DNA of 64,000 nt from Saturnia japonica. Lineage: Eukaryota; Arthropoda; Insecta; Lepidoptera; Saturniidae. Below are positions 46,701 to 53,944 of this stretch, in pieces (the first letter of the stretch is position 1; every line of letters begins with the position of its first letter). A program made the translations under genes and the position numbers. Under the pieces are notes generated by a model, which saw only the letters and a program-made list of their open reading frames with translations, was not told the origin of the DNA and searched no databases. The stretch lies in contig CM065309.1 in the NCBI GenBank assembly GCA_033032175.1, positions 18,848,001 through 18,912,000 of the forward strand, in the 5' to 3' direction.

Positions 46701-49650
46701 TGTATTTTATTTATAATAATATATATGTTGTATGTATTATTTTGTATAGGTATGTATAATATGTGATTTATGATTGTATCTATTTTGTTTGTGTATTATG
46801 TAATTATGTGAATGTAATAAGTAATGTAATGATGTGTAATGTATGAGATAAGATGATAACTGTTATGAAAGGTCCCCAAGACACAGGCTTGCCTAGTTTG
46901 GAGACCATTGTTAGAATAGAAATGTAAATGTAATTTAAAGTTAGTTAATAAAATAAATAAATACGTTATTAATAATAATCAATTTCTATTGTTCACAATA
47001 ACTAAACTACATCAAGTAAAATGCCTGCCATAACTATTTAATATAAAGCCAAATAGTTTATGAATTAAAATTAAAACCAGACGGCTCAAGATCCCGCTAA
47101 AACGCAATCCTATAATTGAAATAAAATAGCGAAAAACTAAACTTACGTATTTTGCAAGAGCAACGCGATAGCAGGAATCGCTAAATATCGACTTAAAATG
47201 TTTGGTACATAATACGAATTTGCCATTTCCAATCCGATATTTAGTGATTTCGCAAGATTTGCGAATTCTCATCGCCAGATGTTTGCGTGGATACATGAGT
47301 GTTATATACCGAGACATTTCTAGTGAAGAAGAACAAAGGTAGATAATAATTAAAATTGGTCCCTCACAATAAAGACAATGCATTCACACCGTTCTGCTAT
47401 GACCCCTTAATCGTAACCTGGAATAAGTTTTTAAAGTGTAATATAAAATTTCTCACCTGTGTAAAACTCCGGCAGCTTTGTCTTGCTCCATATCTGGTAT
47501 CTCGGGACTGTGACCAGCCGCCTTCGACACGAGAAGTACGATGAGGCCCCACGCTTGCATATTGTTCTTGCCATTGTAAATCAGGTTTCTAGAAAATAAT
47601 ATTCATGTAAGGGGCCGTTCATAACATACGTTCGCACTTATTGGGTGAGAGGCTGTAAGAGTGAAAGGAAACGTATCGTTTGCAGCTCTTGAAACAATGT
47701 CATGAATTTTTCTCTCGGTTTTTTTTTACAATAGAAAGTCATTCGTTTAATATTTGTAAATATTTTTACGTATATATTTCCATCATAAAGGCTTAATAAC
47801 TTGTTATGTTTACTAATGTTTTGTTTTCGAAGCCGGCGCTAGCGTTGCGTTCCGACACAATCAAAAATATAAAAATTTGTTTACTATTAATTGCCATATA
47901 TCATGAGGAAGAGAGTAGATTAATCATTCGTGATGCAATATTTATAGGCATTGAGGTCGCTGATAATGTGATATAGCGTGACGAAGGGGTGTCTAAAAGG
48001 TAAATTTTTGCATGACGTATTTTATGAGAGGCACCTAAATTAAAGCTTTAATAATAATATCTTTATTTAATTATACCTAATATATACTACATCATTATGG
48101 GGCAAACTATTTTAACTATGTTTTTATATGGTAAGTTTACTGATCGATCATATACTCATCCGTTGCTAACGTCGATGTGGTCTAAGATGGTATCACTCTT
48201 TTTTTTTATGGTTATAGGTGCTGAAAGACACCTATAGAGGCTTGTCGATAGATTTCCAACTTGATCATGGTAACAGACCGTACGGGTATTAGGAAAAGCT
48301 ACCAAGATTCCGTTTTTCACGATGTTTTTCTATAAGGAATGCTAAGGATCATTGTAGGATTCAAACACACGTCGATCGACAAAGATTCGTAGCCTGACAG
48401 CGATGAGCTATCCGTCTCTTGAAAATGGTACATAAAGGTTATATCATATCAGCAGAACTTTAGAAAAAGGTAAAATCAAATATCATTGGAATTTGAAAGT
48501 ACTAACTATATATTTAATTTGAAGAAATTCTACGTTGGGTTTGTACGTTTTCTCCACTAGAATCAACTAAAAAACTCAACTTTTATACAAATAAAAAAAC
48601 TGGTCCGCCTTTTTTTTATGTATACCCTAATTATTTATTGAAATAACCTTTGATTTTAATGTAATATTTGGCCTTAAACGTATTTATTTTCAATCAGCGA
48701 TCACCGCGAATTCTTAAGTTTCTGATGCGGTTGAACAGTTTTAATTAACGATAAATATGCAATCAACTGTATATGTTGCAAAAATCTTGAAAATAGTGGT
48801 CTTGGTAGAAAAGCAAATGTTCAATAGTGTTAACGCTATCGGAACCAGCTTTTAGGAAGCGAAAATATTTCAGTGATAGCGTATTTAGATACCGCGTTGA
48901 TCGACGTAGGATCAAATCCTACAATAAGCCCGAGAAACCCCGGGTCCGGTGACTGAATATATCGTGATGAAACCGTTCCATGGTGCTAGGACTTCTACCA
49001 ACCACGACACAAGTTGAGAAACTTTCACTATGGTACTATGCAGTATGCACGTTTAGATGTGTTCGTGTAGCTGCAGTTGAGGGCTAGTCCACCTAGGTTT
49101 AGCGGTTTACTCATCATCAACCACATCGTTACATATTATTATTGTATTTATTACAATTATAACATCATAAGCATAGCAAAGTCCAACACCTAAAGTTTAT
49201 TCTTTTGCCACACCTTTTCAGTCCTTTGGTGTTTTAAGGTCAGTTTCATGTTATACTGTGCCTGTTATATTTTTTTATGACCTTTGCGTGTACTTAAAAA
49301 AATATGTGTTTATCATTATATGTATCTTACTTGGCGGTTTTCAGCAATGGATGATTACTGCCAACCAATTTACGTAGATGAAGCGCGACGTTCGCTATCT
49401 CATCGCTGAGCACCCAGCGTAAACTTAGAAACGATGTAGGATATCCGACTATCTTCTCCGCTTCACTCACAGCTCTGTTCCAGTCTGGCTTAGTATTGTG
49501 TTGGGCAACAGCTGCATGCTGCGCGTTGCATGTACTCACATCCCTTGTCCAAGGTTCCCATAGTTTCGCAAGCGATACGCTAGATGAACGAACTTTCACT
49601 AAATCGCATCTTACCATACTTCTCAAAGGACACAAACGACTGAAACTCAT
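19305..49650 (-). CDS. PDSS2: Polyprenyl diphosphate synthase subunit 2 (PDSS2/DLP1), complete
   Basis: Non-catalytic partner of PDSS1 in the mitochondrial enzyme that builds the isoprenoid tail of coenzyme Q (family knowledge). Seven exons: 49650-49331, 47588-47457, 38697-38509, 29623-29487, 26499-26339, 22287-22096, 19466-19305. Every junction has GT-AG borders and compatible phase, giving 430 residues. The Met at 49650 is the first true ATG in the frame and starts an Arg/Ser-rich, probably mitochondrial, presequence. Diagnostic blocks are SEAEKIVGYPTSFLSLRWVL, FGNKIALLSGDYLLANSCSE and ARTALANII near the C-terminus. The two DDxxD sites of catalytic prenyl synthases are absent (LVHKGLVN; GYLFGCHLALAW), as expected for subunit 2. 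Introns are large and filled with transposons. Confidence 0.95.
19533..19666. repeat. 21-bp degenerate tandem repeat, ~6 copies
   Basis: Units follow ATTTATGGGAGTGTATTAGG plus T, with substitutions. Six consecutive units can be read by eye. It lies in PDSS2 intron 6, 67 bp upstream of the last exon's acceptor. Confidence 0.8.
20107..21293 (+). pseudogene. P-element (THAP9-like) transposase fossil, interrupted
   Basis: Three P-transposase marks occur in order: an N-terminal THAP start MCTCSVYECTSKAKYNNDLR then FHK with a stop; NDSLENFFGIILQSGGNS, matching the family SLENFFG..R..GG block; and FLYICGYVLHRCVDKLKC. After removal of the R1 insertion (20622-21106) the frame continues TNEPTTSNFYLRQRAYSFSR then FGGLQLPLADFLDYCNELE to a stop at 21293. 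Most of the catalytic middle is missing and stops are present, so it is dead. Plus strand, opposite to its host gene PDSS2. Confidence 0.8.
20622..21106 (-). mobile_element. R1-clade LINE, 5'-truncated, with poly(A) and 9-bp TSD
   Basis: GC-rich block, unlike its surroundings, beginning on the plus strand with 18 T (a poly(A) tail on the minus strand). It is flanked by TAACGAACC at 20613-20621 and 21107-21115. The minus strand encodes RAWTVMVYFCEDVISQKEAA then ER, the C-terminal W..V..FCE.V...KE..ER signature of R1-clade ORF2, then a 3' UTR. It lies inside the P-element fossil and is therefore younger. Confidence 0.85.
21825..22080. repeat. MITE-like repeat next to a PDSS2 splice donor
   Basis: Shares ordered blocks (TGTGGTTTTTATTTT, ATAGTTTGTTT/GAAGCTTGGTTT, TTTTTGTGGCGC/TTTCTGTGGCGC) with 28875-29160. 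Partial copies are at 28384-28500 and 29835-29950. The conserved end TGTGGCGCC stops about 24 bp from exon 6. Terminal repeats and duplications were not resolved. Confidence 0.5.
22096..22287 (-). CDS. PDSS2: PDSS2 exon 6 (degenerate second Asp-rich region)
   Basis: Acceptor ctttcag, donor gtattt; exactly 64 codons. Reads GYLFGCHLALAWQAYLDLEA where catalytic homologues have GL.FQ..DD..D, then PSSFSLVGAPLAFTLEARPE. The intron 3' of this exon starts almost at once with a MITE-like repeat; the exon 5' side is close to a LINE. Confidence 0.9.
22399..23851 (+). pseudogene. LINE ORF2 (reverse transcriptase), two frames
   Basis: First part to 23076 holds the RT fingers and palm. The second part resumes near 23065 with LRQLNNTLFKISEWFALNNL then LLNANKTKCMRF and includes GITLDSKLQWGPHI and FHSLMSYGILLWG, the usual thumb and C-terminal blocks. 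One frame change and loss of the N-terminus make it non-functional. Confidence 0.85.
22399..24069 (+). mobile_element. jockey/CR1-type LINE, 5'-truncated
   Basis: Reverse transcriptase blocks are clear: FKSGCRSNLGNYRPISVLPS, YGFTKSKSTTDAG, FCDLSKAFDCVDH, RVGVPQGSILGPFLF and the catalytic FADD at 23035-23046. A deletion or frameshift near 23055 separates this from the C-terminal part, which continues to a stop at 23851. The 3' UTR ends in TTTGATTTGATTTGATT. The nuclease domain is missing. Orientation is opposite to PDSS2, in intron 5. Confidence 0.88.
24098..24360 (+). repeat. Second, diverged LINE 3' fragment
   Basis: Directly downstream of the LINE above: AAGCACATTACTAATTTACC and GGTTATTACAGA parallel the end of its ORF (PKHITDLPD...GYYR), followed by a related TTCTTCTCGAT 3' UTR block. 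It is a separate, older, truncated copy of a relative. Confidence 0.65.
24460..24720. repeat. Interspersed repeat with antisense B-box-like core
   Basis: Contains CCTACGTCAATTGACACGGA, parallel to CACGTTGATCGACGCGGAGT near 40141-40162 and CACACGTCGATCGACAAAGA near 48366-48385, with TTTCATCACGAT and similar blocks upstream in each. Probably an old SINE on the minus strand. Confidence 0.45.
25048..25622. mobile_element. PIF/Harbinger-type non-autonomous element
   Basis: Ends are inverted: GAGTGGCCACATACAGTCGG on the left and, reversed, GGGTGTCGACATACAGTCGG on the right; similarity continues for about 45 bp. Both sides are flanked by TAA (25045-25047, 25623-25625), the 3-bp TWA duplication typical of PIF/Harbinger. 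575 bp, no transposase recognised. Confidence 0.75.
25920..26173 (+). mobile_element. Helitron-like non-autonomous element
   Basis: Starts A-TC (TCTATACTAACATTATAAAG) and ends GCGCGGGTCAGCTAG-T, obeying Helitron end rules. An inverted relative lies at 27075-27324, about 900 bp away on the other side of PDSS2 exon 5. Confidence 0.75.
26339..26499 (-). CDS. PDSS2: PDSS2 exon 5
   Basis: Acceptor aattacag, donor gtattt. Reads ARREWAARHVLAAGALLGKS then CSAALKLAGHKPALQTQ, matching the GALLAKSCQAAMELA block of the family. It ends in phase 0. Confidence 0.88.
27075..27324 (-). mobile_element. Helitron-like non-autonomous element, inverted relative
   Basis: On the minus strand it starts TCTGTACTAATATTATAAAG and ends TACGCGGGTCAACTAG-T. 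Diverged but collinear with 25920-26173. Confidence 0.75.
28384..28500 (-). repeat. MITE-like repeat fragment
   Basis: Contains GAGAGTTTTTGTGGCATCTC and the block CCACTTGTGCACAATAACC, which match in reverse the centre of 28875-29160. Truncated. Confidence 0.45.
28747..28850 (+). repeat. Helitron-like 5' end, truncated
   Basis: A-TCTATACAATTAATAATATT then GAAGTGTCTGTTTGTAATG, identical in layout to 53945 and close to the segment at 34466. The 3' part is missing. Confidence 0.6.
28875..29160 (+). repeat. MITE-like repeat, fullest copy
   Basis: Best copy of the family also seen at 21825-22080, 28384-28500 and 29835-29950. Ends in AGTGCTTTTTGTGGCGC. No coding capacity. Confidence 0.5.
29487..29623 (-). 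CDS. PDSS2: PDSS2 exon 4
   Basis: Acceptor atcaccag, donor gtacgc. Reads NQELVELMSSAVRDLAEAEF then LGERDEQNNPLPSRPLPKDE, corresponding to the helix before the lid region in PDSS2. Its one-base remainder fits exon 5. Confidence 0.88.
29835..29950 (-). repeat. MITE-like repeat fragment
   Basis: GGGAGTTTTTGTGGCAACTC followed by CCACTTCACTTATGTACAAT; reverse match to the centre of the copy at 28875. Confidence 0.45.
30201..30371 (+). mobile_element. Short Helitron-like element (171 bp)
   Basis: A-TCTAAACTAATATTATAAAG at the start and GTGGGGCACAGCTAG-T at the end. Internal AAACTACTGAACCGATTT is shared with the 5' part of the Helitron at 41619. Confidence 0.75.
30372..33286. other. PDSS2 intron 3, nothing recognised
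   Basis: AT-rich sequence without coding homology, clear terminal repeats or RNA genes that I can support. Confidence 0.4.
33287..33524 (+). repeat. Lepidopteran-type interspersed repeat
   Basis: Contains CCTGATGGTAAGCGGTTACC and GTAGCCTATGGACGG, a phrase I recognise as very common in moth and butterfly genomes. Extent is approximate; the hAT MITE abuts or interrupts its end. Confidence 0.5.
33525..33945. mobile_element. hAT-type MITE, 421 bp
   Basis: Ends are CAGTGTTTTTCAAC and, reversed, the same sequence (GTTGAAAAACACTG at 33932-33945). Flanks TCCTACAC and TCGTACAC form an 8-bp target duplication with one mismatch, as for hAT. No ORF. Confidence 0.8.
34466..34850 (+). repeat. Helitron-like repeat
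   Basis: Opens ACAATTAATAAAATTGAAGT and GTCTGTTTGTAATG, then has a block around GTTGGACCGATTTTGACGGG. The same blocks appear reversed in 38719-39120 and 63614-64000. 3' CTAG end not found. Confidence 0.55.
34851..36777. other. PDSS2 intron 3, nothing recognised
   Basis: AT-rich. A few phrases near 35625-35870 (AGGGTTGCCATC, GGGAAATCCGGAGG) hint at an old hAT-like MITE but the ends cannot be defined. Confidence 0.35.
36920..38163 (-). mobile_element. Tc1/mariner DD41D (visitor-like) element, near complete
   Basis: 31-bp inverted ends begin CAAGGTGTCC(A/G)GAAAGGGT with one mismatch, flanked by TA at 36918-36919 and 38164-38165. 1244 bp with one long transposase ORF filling it. Short length, near-perfect ends and an open frame point to a recent arrival. 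Confidence 0.88.
37027..38097 (-). CDS. DD41D Tc1/mariner transposase, open frame without ATG
   Basis: 356 codons, uninterrupted. N-terminal helix-turn-helix region VRAFCVRAYYRNGDSIVTAQ, GRPRS hinge, then catalytic ILFSDEANFHLNGHVNKQN, WFQQDGATCHTS and PPRSPDLSPLDYFAWGYLKS. By my count 41 residues separate the second and third Asp. The first codon at 38097 is GTG, with an in-frame TAA two codons upstream; the first ATG downstream is at about residue 49, inside the DNA-binding domain. So either the start codon has mutated or translation begins elsewhere. It could be active or recently dead. Confidence 0.85.
   Translation of the reverse strand: MRGGVRAFCVRAYYRNGDSIVTAQRLYRAEYRTRHAPSDDSIRKWIRMFENIGATVKIQNSGRPRSVRDEETIEEVEASVRQNPSLSIRKRSQALNIKKSSLHSILKKDLHLKAYKIQLVQELKDTDYVNRLNFANEMLQRFNNFNNILFSDEANFHLNGHVNKQNCRYWAVGNPRRKHERPLHSPKVVVWAAMSAKGIIGPYFHEDQRGRAINVNSDRYCDMLRNFLVPELQEFAGFNSRTWFQQDGATCHTSNDSMEVVNELFPNKVISRRSNINWPPRSPDLSPLDYFAWGYLKSKVYQNNPTNLTQLKQNIRSEMAAISIAMCQRVIANLRFRLEECQQRNGHHLDNIIFSK
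38509..38697 (-). CDS. PDSS2: PDSS2 exon 3 (degenerate first Asp-rich region)
   Basis: Acceptor tgttttag, donor gtcagt. Reads QRALAEVTEMIRTSHLVHKG, then MMFGNKIALLSGDYLLANSC and SELANLR. In catalytic trans-prenyltransferases the residues after LVH are DDxxD; here they are KGLVN. FGNKIA.LSGD(Y/F)LLA is the strongest PDSS2 signature in the window. Confidence 0.93.
38719..39120 (-). repeat. Helitron-like repeat
   Basis: A-CTAGCTGTGCCCGCGGCTG at the plus-strand left end is a Helitron 3' end on the minus strand, 20 bp from PDSS2 exon 3. Internal AAAATCGGTCCAACCATGTC matches 34620-34640 reversed. The 5' end is lost against the next repeat. Confidence 0.6.
39122..39426 (+). repeat. Helitron-like repeat, same family as 4672 and 41399
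   Basis: Contains GACATTGTCACTCAACGAAA and GTGACAGCAAGTGATGTAGA, reverse complements of the phrases at 4780-4820 and 41510-41545. Ends GGGCGAGCACTAG-T. 5' truncated. Confidence 0.65.
39888..40215 (-). repeat. Interspersed repeat
   Basis: First part is the reverse of 6990-7205; the rest matches the family at 24460 and 48150. The two parts may be one composite element. Confidence 0.45.
40380..40600 (+). repeat. tRNA-derived SINE
   Basis: Head TGGCCTCGTGGCGCAGTGGT and B box GGTTCGATC, tail TTTGTAATTAAATGGCCG; same layout as 17372-17660. The anticodon arm is not foldable to a normal tRNA. Confidence 0.65.
40790..41005 (-). repeat. Interspersed repeat (copy 3)
   Basis: Reverse orientation of the 15328 family: TTCAAGAGTTCCCTAGTGTA, GAGGTATCCTC and TTTTTTGAAGTC in order. 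Confidence 0.6.
41619..43531 (+). mobile_element. Helitron with Rep/helicase remnants, 1.9 kb
   Basis: Begins A-TCTAATAATAATATTATAAA, ends GGTGCGGGCCGCTAG-T with an adjacent GC-rich hairpin-like segment (GAAGCCGGTGCGGGC). Inserted between A and T with no duplication. Interior contains broken Helitron protein segments, so it is an internally deleted relative of an autonomous Helitron. Confidence 0.85.
42018..43270 (+). pseudogene. Helitron helicase/Rep fossil
   Basis: Three pieces in order and in different frames: IAHGPCGEHNLTAPRMKNGI then CTKKYPRRFVND (Helitron helicase-like domain); AAFNCLALAVHLENGQRVYF then CNENEFAKILLKYKVPQYYT; and FRWLCSKAIVTSRNDTVIEI followed by EDAIHYPQEFLNYLN and GLPPHELTLK (PIF1-type helicase C-terminal part). 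Large parts including the replication-initiator HUH motif are missing. Confidence 0.82.
43698..43840 (-). repeat. SINE body fragment with (AT)n tract
   Basis: In reverse it reads CTTGGAATGTAAAATATTTT, then AAATCGTTGGAGCTGTTCCC and ACAAGAATTGCTC, collinear with 17450-17590. A pure (TA)n run at 43714-43752 sits where the other copy has a shorter TATATA stretch. Confidence 0.6.
44417..45703 (-). mobile_element. mariner (DD34D) copy B, inactivated
   Basis: Same family as copy A: ends TTAGGTATTTACCTATGAAA and, reversed, ATAGGTCTTTACCTATGAAA, with TA on both sides (44415-44416, 45704-45705). In PDSS2 intron 2, same strand as the gene. Confidence 0.88.
44494..45513 (-). pseudogene. mariner transposase B, two stop codons
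   Basis: ATG at 45513; the N-terminal two thirds is open, including TTCYWFDRFRSGNF and TCDEKW. A TAG at 44818-44820 replaces a Leu codon of the sister copies, and a TGA at 44776-44778 follows HDNA, replacing Arg. The C-terminus continues YPPYSLDLVPTDYYFF to [10 protein letters not shown] and the normal stop. The catalytic Asp residues are kept but the product would be truncated before the second one. Confidence 0.9.
45704..47456. other. PDSS2 intron 2, nothing recognised
   Basis: AT-rich intronic sequence without coding similarity or definable repeats. Confidence 0.4.
47457..47588 (-). CDS. PDSS2: PDSS2 exon 2
   Basis: On the minus strand, acceptor tattttctag and donor gtgaga. Reads NLIYNGKNNMQAWGLIVLLV then SKAAGHSPEIPDMEQDKAAG, matching the PDSS2 segment after HPLLKTAK. 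The two bases left over combine with exon 3 to give Ser-Gln-Arg-Ala-Leu. Confidence 0.9.
48150..48430. repeat. Interspersed repeat in PDSS2 intron 1
   Basis: Shares GATTTCCAACTTGATCATGG-like and ATTCAAACACACGTCGATCG-like blocks with 39888-40215 and 24460-24720. Confidence 0.45.
49331..49650 (-). CDS. PDSS2: PDSS2 exon 1 (start codon, presequence)
   Basis: Starts MSFSRLCPLRSMVRCDLVKV, an Arg/Ser-rich stretch like a mitochondrial targeting peptide. It continues to DWNRAVSEAEKIVGYPTSFL and LRKLVGSNHPLLKTA. The donor gtaaga begins at 49330. The open frame continues 15 nt upstream to a GTG, but the ATG at 49650 is the first usable start. Two bases remain and are completed by exon 2. Confidence 0.9.
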
Positions 49651-50649
49651 TCTGCAATGAACCACGACCTATTTGGAATACTAACGACTGCGTAATTCAA
49701 AATTTCGAAAGCGCGAAAGTGATTACTTTTTTACATAACAGAACTATTATTATTTATGTAACACAGACAAATATTTTTCTTAAACATTAAAACTTCTACT
49801 TTTTTCAACTTTAAAATCTAAATTTAATGCATTTGTCGCATGAAATTAGATTATTTCGAAGTTAAAACTTAGCAAAAATTTGAACACGTTCAACACTTTC
49901 GCGCTAAAATATTTGACTGAGATCATTGAACTAAAGAATTCATCTTTCGAATGAGTAAATGAATGACAATATTGGTGTTGCTATGGCTATTCTAAATGCG
50001 CTATTTTATTGCATTTATAACATTTGGTAAAATTGTTATAAGCTGCGAACTGAGGAATTTATTATTAAATATTATTAATTTATTTTCACAAATGATTAAA
50101 ATTGATTTTCTAAATTTTAGAGGATATAGAATGTTGTATATTGGTAATAAATAATTGTATATTGGGGAAGACACTGTTACCTGAGACAAATTATTAATTT
50201 AGTATTGTAATTTATTTATAGAAATTGAATCAGAATTATTTTTTAATTAAACTAGGTGTACACCAATCCAACAAATACATATTATTATTTAGTTTCATTG
50301 TTGTATGTCTGTACAAATTTTATGTGTAATGAGAAAATACAATTATTTTAAGTTATTAGGTGGTATCACTTGAAATACATGATTAAAATAGGAACCAATA
50401 GTATCAATATTTAATAACCAATCATATGGATCGAACAATAAAGATTGTTTCATGCATTCATTCAATACATTCTAATTTTTTTTAATGTGATATAGTTCAT
50501 TCATGTATAATAATAAAGTTGTAGTTATGTTTGTACATTTAATTTATTTTTTCTCAAATTTCCCTACAGACATACTATATGCCTACAAACATATATACGA
50601 ATAATTTTTGTCTGTCTGTATGCCTATCCGTATGCCCGGATTTAACTCA
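49651..50649. other. PDSS2 upstream region
   Basis: Presumed 5' UTR and promoter of PDSS2 on the minus strand; no TATA box or initiator could be fixed. Otherwise AT-rich and featureless. Confidence 0.35.
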
Positions 50650-51220
50650 AAAACGGCTTGATTGATTCTTATGAAATTTTATAAACGGAAAGCTTATATT
50701 AATAATCAATTTATTGGTTATAATAATTTTTATTAAATCCTAACCGATCTTGATGAAATTATGTACACGTGAAGTATAAGTTATTTCATGATTGATGAGC
50801 TATAACAGTTATCAATATTACTTTCAAAAATCGAAAAATAAGCTTAATAAAAGAAGTCCATTTTCAACCGATTATAACTAAACTTTGTAGACGGGAAGCA
50901 CAGGCTATTCCATAATAATTGATATGCTACAAATCGTCATTATCGTCAATAATACATTTAAGAATCGTAAAAAATTACGTTTTCAACCGATTTAGATGAA
51001 ATTTTGTATAGACACGGGAAGTATACTTAAACAATAATATTATTGATATGCTTGAATCGTAAAAACATTTCGTTCTCAACATATTTAGGGAAAATTTTGT
51101 ATAATACACGAGAAGTGGATATATATCATAATAATTGACATGCTATAGGAATCCTCAATAATACATAATGTTAAAAAAAATTCGATATCAACCGATATAT
51201 ATGTAATTTTGTATCGGCAA
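50650..51220. repeat. Degenerate tandem repeat, ~95-130 bp units
   Basis: The phrase TCAACCGATTTAGATGAAAT then TTTGTATAGACACGGGAAGT recurs, with changes, about five or six times, each time followed by CATAATAATTGATATGCTA-like and AATACAT...AAAAAATT-like blocks. Period varies. No coding capacity. Confidence 0.6.
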
Positions 51221-52136
51221 CATTGTGAGGCAAATGTAGCCGCAGCAACCTATTTTACACCGAAGCAACATCGTGCCACAGTGTTTGAATATTTTTGATC
51301 GACTTGATTGGTTAATGTCACTTGTAAATCCCAGAATCGCTTTTTTTTGGGAATGCGATAGTATTGCCTATGACATGCATCATCTTTTCAGATCATATTT
51401 TGTTGAATGGCTGATTTCGCCATTGTTGAGAGACTGTTTTCTTCTATTAATAATATAAAGAGCTGCCAGAGAAATAGATTCTGTATAAAGACTTTAAAAT
51501 ATTAAATGAGAAAAAAACGGGCATCCCAGCTATGACCATTTAAACATAAACAAATAAATAAGTTCTTCTAGGTCTGTTTTTTAATTAAGTTATTTTTAAT
51601 CTTCAAAAATATACTCAACTTGAGTGATATGATATCGTAGGTACTAAATATAACGAAATTTCATTTTATTGCCCACTCATTTTTTGTATATAATCCACTA
51701 ATTTTCTAAAATTGAGGTTGGGAACCTTGTTGACGCATGAAAATGTTGCATGGAATTCATCTGCTCTGGAGTCTGGATTTGAATTGATTTGTGTGCTTGT
51801 GCACAGAGTACTTTATATTTGTATCTGGTACCTATCCTCTCAGTAGGCTGAATCAGTACACAGACTACTGTGAGGACTAAAAACCGTACGATAATAATCG
51901 TACATGTACGACAATTGCATGCCCTCGTACAAATAGTTTTTGGCAAATACATGGAAATACGATAATTTCGATGTTGTTGGCACGATAACTGCCGCGCTTC
52001 AGGTTGTGAACCCTGGTGGTATATCATAGGGATGAATCAATACACCATCCTTTCAATGATACCAAGTCCTCATTCAGTTATCGATAACTTATTCGATACC
52101 ATTTCAAAGTTTCGATACTTGTGAGTACTTAATCAA

Positions 52137-52775
52137 TCTATATTAATAATATAATAAAGCGGAAGAGATTTTTTGTTTGTTTGTTTAAATACGCTAATCT
52201 CTGGAACTACCAGTCAGATTTGAAAAAAAAATTTTGTATATGATTGCCAGATTCACGAGGAATAGTATAGCTTATCTAACATTAGGCTAAAACTCTCGGC
52301 TAGCCTTAAATATTGATTGTTGTTACACAAGTCGGAAGTCGAGGCCCTCCCGAACTGCTTTATCCGCGTGCGCTGGCGTAATGATACGTAAACACAATGT
52401 TCTGCTAAAATAATGCTCCTTGGTATATCTAAAAAAAGTCAGCGATAGCATATACTTATCTCTCATTGCCACAATAAGGCATTTTATGAAAAAGTGTTGT
52501 TGAAAATTAAAAAGTGATTTATACCTTGGCATTATTTTTAGACATGGCATATTAACCCTTACGAACAAAAGTTACTTCATCATAAATACATTATTATGAA
52601 GTTAAATTTTGCTCTTTATATTACGTTATTTGGACACATAGTTCAAGAGAACATTAAAAACTCAAATAATTAGTACTTGCGGGAAGTGAGAACAATTATG
52701 ATAACCAACACGGGTGCGATGGCGGCGCGGTGTTTATCGGATAAAATTAACACGAGTGAAGCCATGAAGTATGTA
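52137..52775 (+). mobile_element. Helitron-like non-autonomous element
   Basis: Starts A-TCTATATTAATAATATAATA; the middle and 3' part are the reverse of 3561-4060 (shared AATTAGTACTTGCGGGAAG-type and AAATTAACACGAGTGAAGCC blocks). The 3' CTAG has decayed, so the end is approximate. Confidence 0.6.
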
Positions 52776-52912
52776 AGTAGATCTACGAACCTTTTTATAT
52801 TTTACTAACTTTACGTACGTTTCTACTCAGACCTACGTATTTTCAAAAATCTGGGTTGGCAACATTTGTTCTATGGTTCTCCCGATGTATTTATTACTTT
52901 ACTTTATCTATG

Positions 52913-53041
52913 GTTTAGTCACAGTGTACGTAGAGGGGTTTAGTCATAGATTAAAATAATACAAATAAATCAATTTTATTCCATAGAGTAAACTGTTTAG
53001 TCTTTTGGTCTTTATGTTTAGTCATGTTCTGTGGTTTAGTC
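52913..53041 (+). promoter_or_regulatory. Cluster of five GTTTAGTC motifs (function unknown)
   Basis: GTTTAGTC begins at 52913, 52938, 52995, 53016 and 53034, four of the five followed by A. Spacing is irregular, so it is not a simple tandem repeat. It lies in the divergent interval between PDSS2 and GOGAT. A regulatory role is speculation. Confidence 0.2.
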
Positions 53042-53944
53042 AATCGCGGAGCGCCGGTCATTGTAGTCGTCTGTAGAAAAGTCACTACGTATTACCGGTG
53101 TAATAATTAGACTTAAGTGTCCTACTAAATCGCTCATAGCTCAATTCTTCGAAATTTTATACAACTTGTCTGTGAAAGTGTAAACTATAAGAGGTGTTGT
53201 TGGCGGTCAGGGTTTATTGAATTTACTGAACGTATTTTGAGGTAAGTTTTTCGTTGCATTCCCTTGGAATTTATTTTCACGGGTGGGTATATCGTCCGTC
53301 ATACAGGCATTTCGTAAGAATAGGAACTCCACGTGTAGTGTATACTGTATACGTGGTAATTAGCGTAGTAGCAAATATTAACGGGTCCATTGGACATTTT
53401 ATATAAAATGTGCGGACTATGCGAAACGCAGTTTCACTCATGTTTTTTTATATTTTGTCGAACCCGGTTTTTTCTTTAGTTCATAGCCCTCATTTCGCAT
53501 GCTTATCTACGTAAATAACTGTATAAGATTGTGTAAAATCTTTTATGATGGTTATTTATACATTATTTTTCAAAATTTTGATATAAATGCATTTACAAGT
53601 GTTTATTTACTAGTGATATTTACGAGTTTAAAATATCTACTTTGGGACAGCGGGTTTAGCAATTGGGTACCTATATTGTTTACGATTAGGTAGTTTTCCT
53701 GTTTAAATTGATAGGCAATAAATGTAATTATAAAGTTGTTTATTGATATTTCATTAATAAAGAACTTTATTTATAAACAAGTTTTATTTATAAGTACCGA
53801 ACAAATCTAGAAACTTTATTTATTGTCACTCGCATGTTGCTAATTAAGTGAGCAGGAAAGATTTAACTGAAAGATTTTCTCAGCTATCTCTTGCTTTCTC
53901 TAATAACTTAGTAATATGAAATATGTAAAATAGAAATAATCTCA

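Noticed and set aside
47012..47383. 123-residue minus-strand open frame after PDSS2 exon 2
   Set aside because: It lies in the PDSS2 intron, separated by the exon 2 donor, with no similarity to PDSS2 or other families.
51698..52027. 109-residue minus-strand open frame
   Set aside because: No recognisable domain, no splice or start context, unusual composition; probably chance.
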